DNA of 63,376 nucleotides, taken from assembly GCF_019396355.1 (NCBI RefSeq), contig NZ_JAHKRK010000020.1:1-63376 (forward strand), written 5' to 3'. The stretch is from Pseudonocardia nigra. Lineage in GTDB: Bacteria > Actinomycetota > Actinomycetes > Mycobacteriales > Pseudonocardiaceae. A model generated the notes under the pieces. The model had not been told where the DNA came from. It did not search any database and saw nothing but the letters and a program-made list of their open reading frames with translations. Shown piece by piece: positions 60,566 to 63,376 of this stretch; position 1 is the first letter of the stretch, and each line of letters begins with the position of its first letter. Made by a program: the position numbers and the translations under genes.

Positions 60566-61773
60566 GTGGACGTGTCACCGCTGGGCGGCGCCGAGGAGCG
60601 CAAGCTGAAGGCCGCTCGGCGGTTCAGCGTGATCGGCCTGGTCATCACCGTGGCCTGGATGCTGGCCGTGCCTGCGTACGCGGTGCTGGTGGGCCAGCAG
60701 GGCCTTCTCTCGGACTGGCCGGTGTTCGCCCTGTTCGTCGTGGCGCTCGGCCTGCACGCGTGGCGGGTCCGGCGGCACCGCATCGCGCTGGGACGGCCCG
60801 CCCCGCTCTGGTTCGTCCTCGTGGCCGCGGTCGTCGGCCTCGCCACGGTGTTCTCCGGCATGGCCACGAGCCCGGTGGGCTTCATGTGGGCAATCGTCAC
60901 CGGCGTGTTGCTCGGCGACATCGTCGGGGGCCTCCGGGCCCGCCGGGTCGCCGTGTGGGTGGTCGGCGCATCGGTCGTCATGCTGGTCGGGAGCTACCTC
61001 GTCGCCGCTCCGCTCTTCGCCCCCTACGGAGTGCAGCCGTGGCTCGCGGTCGGGTTCGCCACGTTCTACGTCGCCTCGATGTGGACGATCGACGTCGAGC
61101 GGCTCTGGTGGCTCAAGGCCGTCGTCGACATGGACGACTCGCGGCGCACCGCCGCCGAGCTCGCCACCGCCCGCGAGCGGCTGCGGCTCGCCGACGACCT
61201 GCACGACATCCTCGGGTACGCGCTGGAGGTGGTCGCGTTCAAGAGCGAGCTCGCCTCCCGGCTGCTGGCCGCCGACGGGCTCCCCGCGGGCAGCAGCGCG
61301 GCCTTCGACCGCGCCAAGGCCGAGATGGAGGAGGTGCAGCGGGTGGCCCGCGAGTCGCTCACCGAGGTGCGAGCGCTGGTTCGCGAGACACGCAGCACCG
61401 ATCTTGCCACCGAGCTGGTCGGGGCCCGCGCCGTGCTCGACTCCGCCGGGGTCACGCTGGTGGTCCGGGGCGACCCCGAGACGGTCGGCCCCACCGCGCG
61501 CAACGTCCTCGGCCGGGTGCTCCGGGAGGCGATCACCAACGTGCTGCGGCACTCGGAGCCGAGCCACTGCACGATCGAGATCGAGGTGGCCGACGGCAAC
61601 GCGAGCCTGAAATCGTCAACGACGGGGCATTGCCCGCCGACGACCGCGACCCGGGCACCGGGCTGGCGGCGCTCAGCAGGTACCTCGACGAGCACGCGGG
61701 CCGGCTCGACGCCGGCCTCGCCCCGGACGGCACCTTTCGGCTCGACGCCGTGCTGCCGGGGGCGGCCCGGTGA
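60566..61773 (+). pseudogene. DesK/NarL-type sensor histidine kinase, one-base frameshift
   Basis: The first frame codes six membrane helices and the DHp region (RERLRLADDLHDILGYAL, phospho-His). It then runs into the ATPase domain up to VADGNASL, near 61610. The next frame continues IVNDGALPADDRDPGTGLAALSRYLDEHAGR, with the N/G boxes. One G is missing (CTGAAATC for expected CTGGAAATC). As read, the ATPase domain is lost. A TACCGT box lies six bases before the GTG. The intact regulator follows with a four-base overlap, suggesting the kinase was recently functional. Confidence 0.85.
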
Positions 61774-62399
61774 CCGCAGGGCCGGCATCGGGGCAGATCC
61801 GCCTGGTCCTCGCCGACGACGAGTCGCTCACCCGCGGGGCGGTGGGGGCGCTGCTGGGCCTCGAGCCCGACCTCACCGTCGTCGCCGAGGCCGGCACCGG
61901 CGACGAGGCCATCCGCGTGGTCCAGCAGCACCGCCCGGACGTCGCCGTGCTGGACGTCGAGATGCCGGGGCACGACGGCGCCGAGGTGGCCCAGTGGGTG
62001 GCCGCCAACCAGCCCGCCACCCGCTGCATCATCCTCACCCGGCACGCCCGGCCCGGGGTGCTGCGCCGGGCGCTCGCCGCCGGCGCGACCGGCTTCGTCA
62101 CCAAGAGCGCGCCGGCCACGCTGCTCGCCGACGTCATCCGCCGCGTGCACCGGGGCGGCCGGTACGTCGACCCCGACCTCGCCATGACGGCCCTGATGAC
62201 GGAGGACTGCCCGCTCACCGACCGCGAGCTCGAGGTGCTGCGCAGCGTCGACACGTCCGGCACGGCCGCCGACATCGCCCGGCGCGTCCACCTCTCGCCC
62301 GGCACCGTGCGCAACTACCTGTCGTCGGCGATGCATAAGCTCGGGGCGGGCACCCGCATGGAGGCCGTGCAGCTGGCGCGCGACCACGGCTGGCTCTGA
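61770..62399 (+). CDS. NarL/DesR-family response regulator
   Basis: A 209-residue regulator: receiver domain (LVLADDESLTRGAVGALL, phospho-Asp in VAVLDVEMPGHDG, Thr/Lys in RCIILTRHA and GFVTKSA) and LuxR helix-turn-helix (LTDRELEVLRSVDTSGTAADIARRVHLSPGTVRNYL). The GTG overlaps the kinase stop. It likely acts on the divergent ABC exporter promoter. Confidence 0.93.
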   Translation: MTAGPASGQIRLVLADDESLTRGAVGALLGLEPDLTVVAEAGTGDEAIRVVQQHRPDVAVLDVEMPGHDGAEVAQWVAANQPATRCIILTRHARPGVLRRALAAGATGFVTKSAPATLLADVIRRVHRGGRYVDPDLAMTALMTEDCPLTDRELEVLRSVDTSGTAADIARRVHLSPGTVRNYLSSAMHKLGAGTRMEAVQLARDHGWL

Positions 62400-62405
62400 C
62401 GGGCG

Positions 62406-63068
62406 TCAGCGGGTCCCCTCGAACACCGCGCACCGGCCCGCCCGGATGCGCACGTGGTGGGTCTCGCGCGCGTCGGCGAGGCCCGCCTCCCGCATGAGGG
62501 CGGGGATGCGGTCGCTCAGGTTGTCCTGGATCCGCGGGCTCGCATGCGTCCGTCTCGCGAGGAACCCGTGCGACGGGTGCGCGGAGCCGCCGATGTCGAG
62601 CAGGTGCAGCCGGCCGCCGGGCCGGAGCACCCGCACGACCTCGCGCAGCACGGCGGGCTTCTCGGCCGCGTCGAGGTGGTGGAACATGAACGCCGAGAGC
62701 ACGCGGTCGAAACTGCCGTCCGGGTAGGGGAGCGTGTCCCCGAACCCGCGGTCGAGCCGCACGGTCAGCCCCCGTCGGGCGGCCTTACGCGCGGCCCGCG
62801 CCAATGCCAGTGGGTCGGGGTCGAGCCCGACGACCCGCGCGTCCGGGTACCGGCGCTTGACGAGCAGGGCGAGGTTGCCCGTGCCGCACCCGATCTCGAG
62901 CACGTCCTGCCCCGGCGCGATCCCGGCGCGGTCGGCGAGGAACCGGTGGGCGGTGGGCACCCCGAGCACCCGCGTGAACGTGTCGTAGATCGGCAGCAGC
63001 GGATCCCGGCCCATCCCGGGCAGATAGCTGCGGTCCTGGCCCGTCCGGGGCGACGTGTGCTCGGTCAT
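62406..63068 (-). CDS. UbiE-type SAM-dependent methyltransferase
   Basis: A 220-residue class I methyltransferase starting at the ATG at 63068 with GGAGACCCACC upstream. Motif I is VLEIGCGTGNLALLV, motif II FDRVLSAFMFHHLD, motif III VLRPGGRLHLLDIGG. The substrate is unknown. It is convergent with the response regulator gene, six bases between stops, and divergent from an AraC-type gene. Confidence 0.88.
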   Translation of the reverse strand: MTEHTSPRTGQDRSYLPGMGRDPLLPIYDTFTRVLGVPTAHRFLADRAGIAPGQDVLEIGCGTGNLALLVKRRYPDARVVGLDPDPLALARAARKAARRGLTVRLDRGFGDTLPYPDGSFDRVLSAFMFHHLDAAEKPAVLREVVRVLRPGGRLHLLDIGGSAHPSHGFLARRTHASPRIQDNLSDRIPALMREAGLADARETHHVRIRAGRCAVFEGTR

Positions 63069-63162
63069 GGTGGGTCTCCACTCCTGATGCGACGATGTTC
63101 CGGTGACACCAGCGAGTGTCGAAGGCGCCCCACCTTCGGCCAATGGTCGATCTGCGGGAGGG

Positions 63163-63376
63163 ATGGGGCGATTTTCGGTCGTCCGGCCGCCCGTGCCCAC
63201 GGGACGCCCGGTCGCCGGGGACGTCCCGGTGTACGCCTACGACCGGGTGCCGGGGGTGCCGCCGGTGAGCGTCGTGCACACCCCCGACGCGAACGGCTTC
63301 GTGCCGACCCACCGCCACGCCCACGACTTCCTCGTACTCGGGTACGTCGCGGCGGGCGGTGGGCCGATACGCGTGG
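63163..63376 (+). CDS. AraC-type regulator, N-terminal cupin part (truncated by window end)
   Basis: An ATG at 63163 preceded by GGGAGGG opens a frame that stays open to the window edge (71 codons seen). The sequence has the AraC sensory cupin pattern: NGFVPTHRHAHDFLVLGYV with three His. The helix-turn-helix would lie beyond the window, so the AraC assignment is by this segment alone. It is divergent from the methyltransferase, which it may regulate. Confidence 0.6.
   Translation, partial: MGRFSVVRPPVPTGRPVAGDVPVYAYDRVPGVPPVSVVHTPDANGFVPTHRHAHDFLVLGYVAAGGGPIRV

Overview
The window looks like a chromosomal segment of a high-GC actinobacterium. Several genes have clear mycobacterial counterparts (FadE5-like acyl-CoA dehydrogenase, Rv1733c-type and FxsA-type membrane proteins, an iniB-iniA-iniC-like cluster, a bifunctional-type Dcd). 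GTG starts are common, and TANNNT promoter boxes sit 6-8 bases before several start codons, as in actinobacterial leaderless genes. Overall gene style suggests Pseudonocardiales (Pseudonocardia-like); this is inference and no marker gene fixes the genus.

Layout. 1-5 kb: an IS110 remnant, small conserved proteins, a broken lipoprotein gene and a polar amino-acid ABC importer. 5.2-8.8 kb: a three-gene 2-oxoacid dehydrogenase operon (E1 alpha, E1 beta, E2). 9-15.7 kb: membrane proteins, a TetR/MFS efflux pair with an operator between them, an AAA ATPase and a GroES-like protein. 15.8-23.8 kb: a VanW-family envelope protein, a CBS protein, a FadE5-like dehydrogenase, a Tat-exported amidase, and two overlapping cytidylyltransferase genes.

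24-38 kb: the most distinctive region, an enlarged ini (isoniazid-inducible-type) envelope-stress locus. It holds an IniR-like LuxR regulator, a HelD-type helicase interrupted by an in-frame TGA, and the dynamin-like GTPases IniC and IniA, whose sizes match the mycobacterial proteins. It also holds three IniB-N-terminal-domain proteins, two of them carrying Asp/Asn-rich repeats, and a divergent membrane-anchored Hsp70 without a substrate-binding domain. Two of the iniB-like genes share a conserved promoter block at the same distance from the start codon, so they are probably co-regulated. A sensor kinase and a frame-broken OmpR regulator follow.

40-56 kb: a mosaic of small metabolic and regulatory genes (transporter, hydrolase, TetR/cupin pair, WYL regulator, methyltransferases, MocR and a very large LuxR regulator), several of them broken. 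56.6-63.4 kb: tRNA-Gly(CCC), a degenerate UDP-GlcNAc 2-epimerase homologue, dCTP deaminase, an ABC exporter divergent from a two-component pair, a methyltransferase and the start of an AraC-type regulator.

Two genome-wide themes stand out. Two families of near-perfect palindromes recur between genes, mostly as likely terminators. An unusual number of genes carry small indels or a stop, which could be real decay or sequence error. No rRNA, CRISPR array, prophage or origin was seen.
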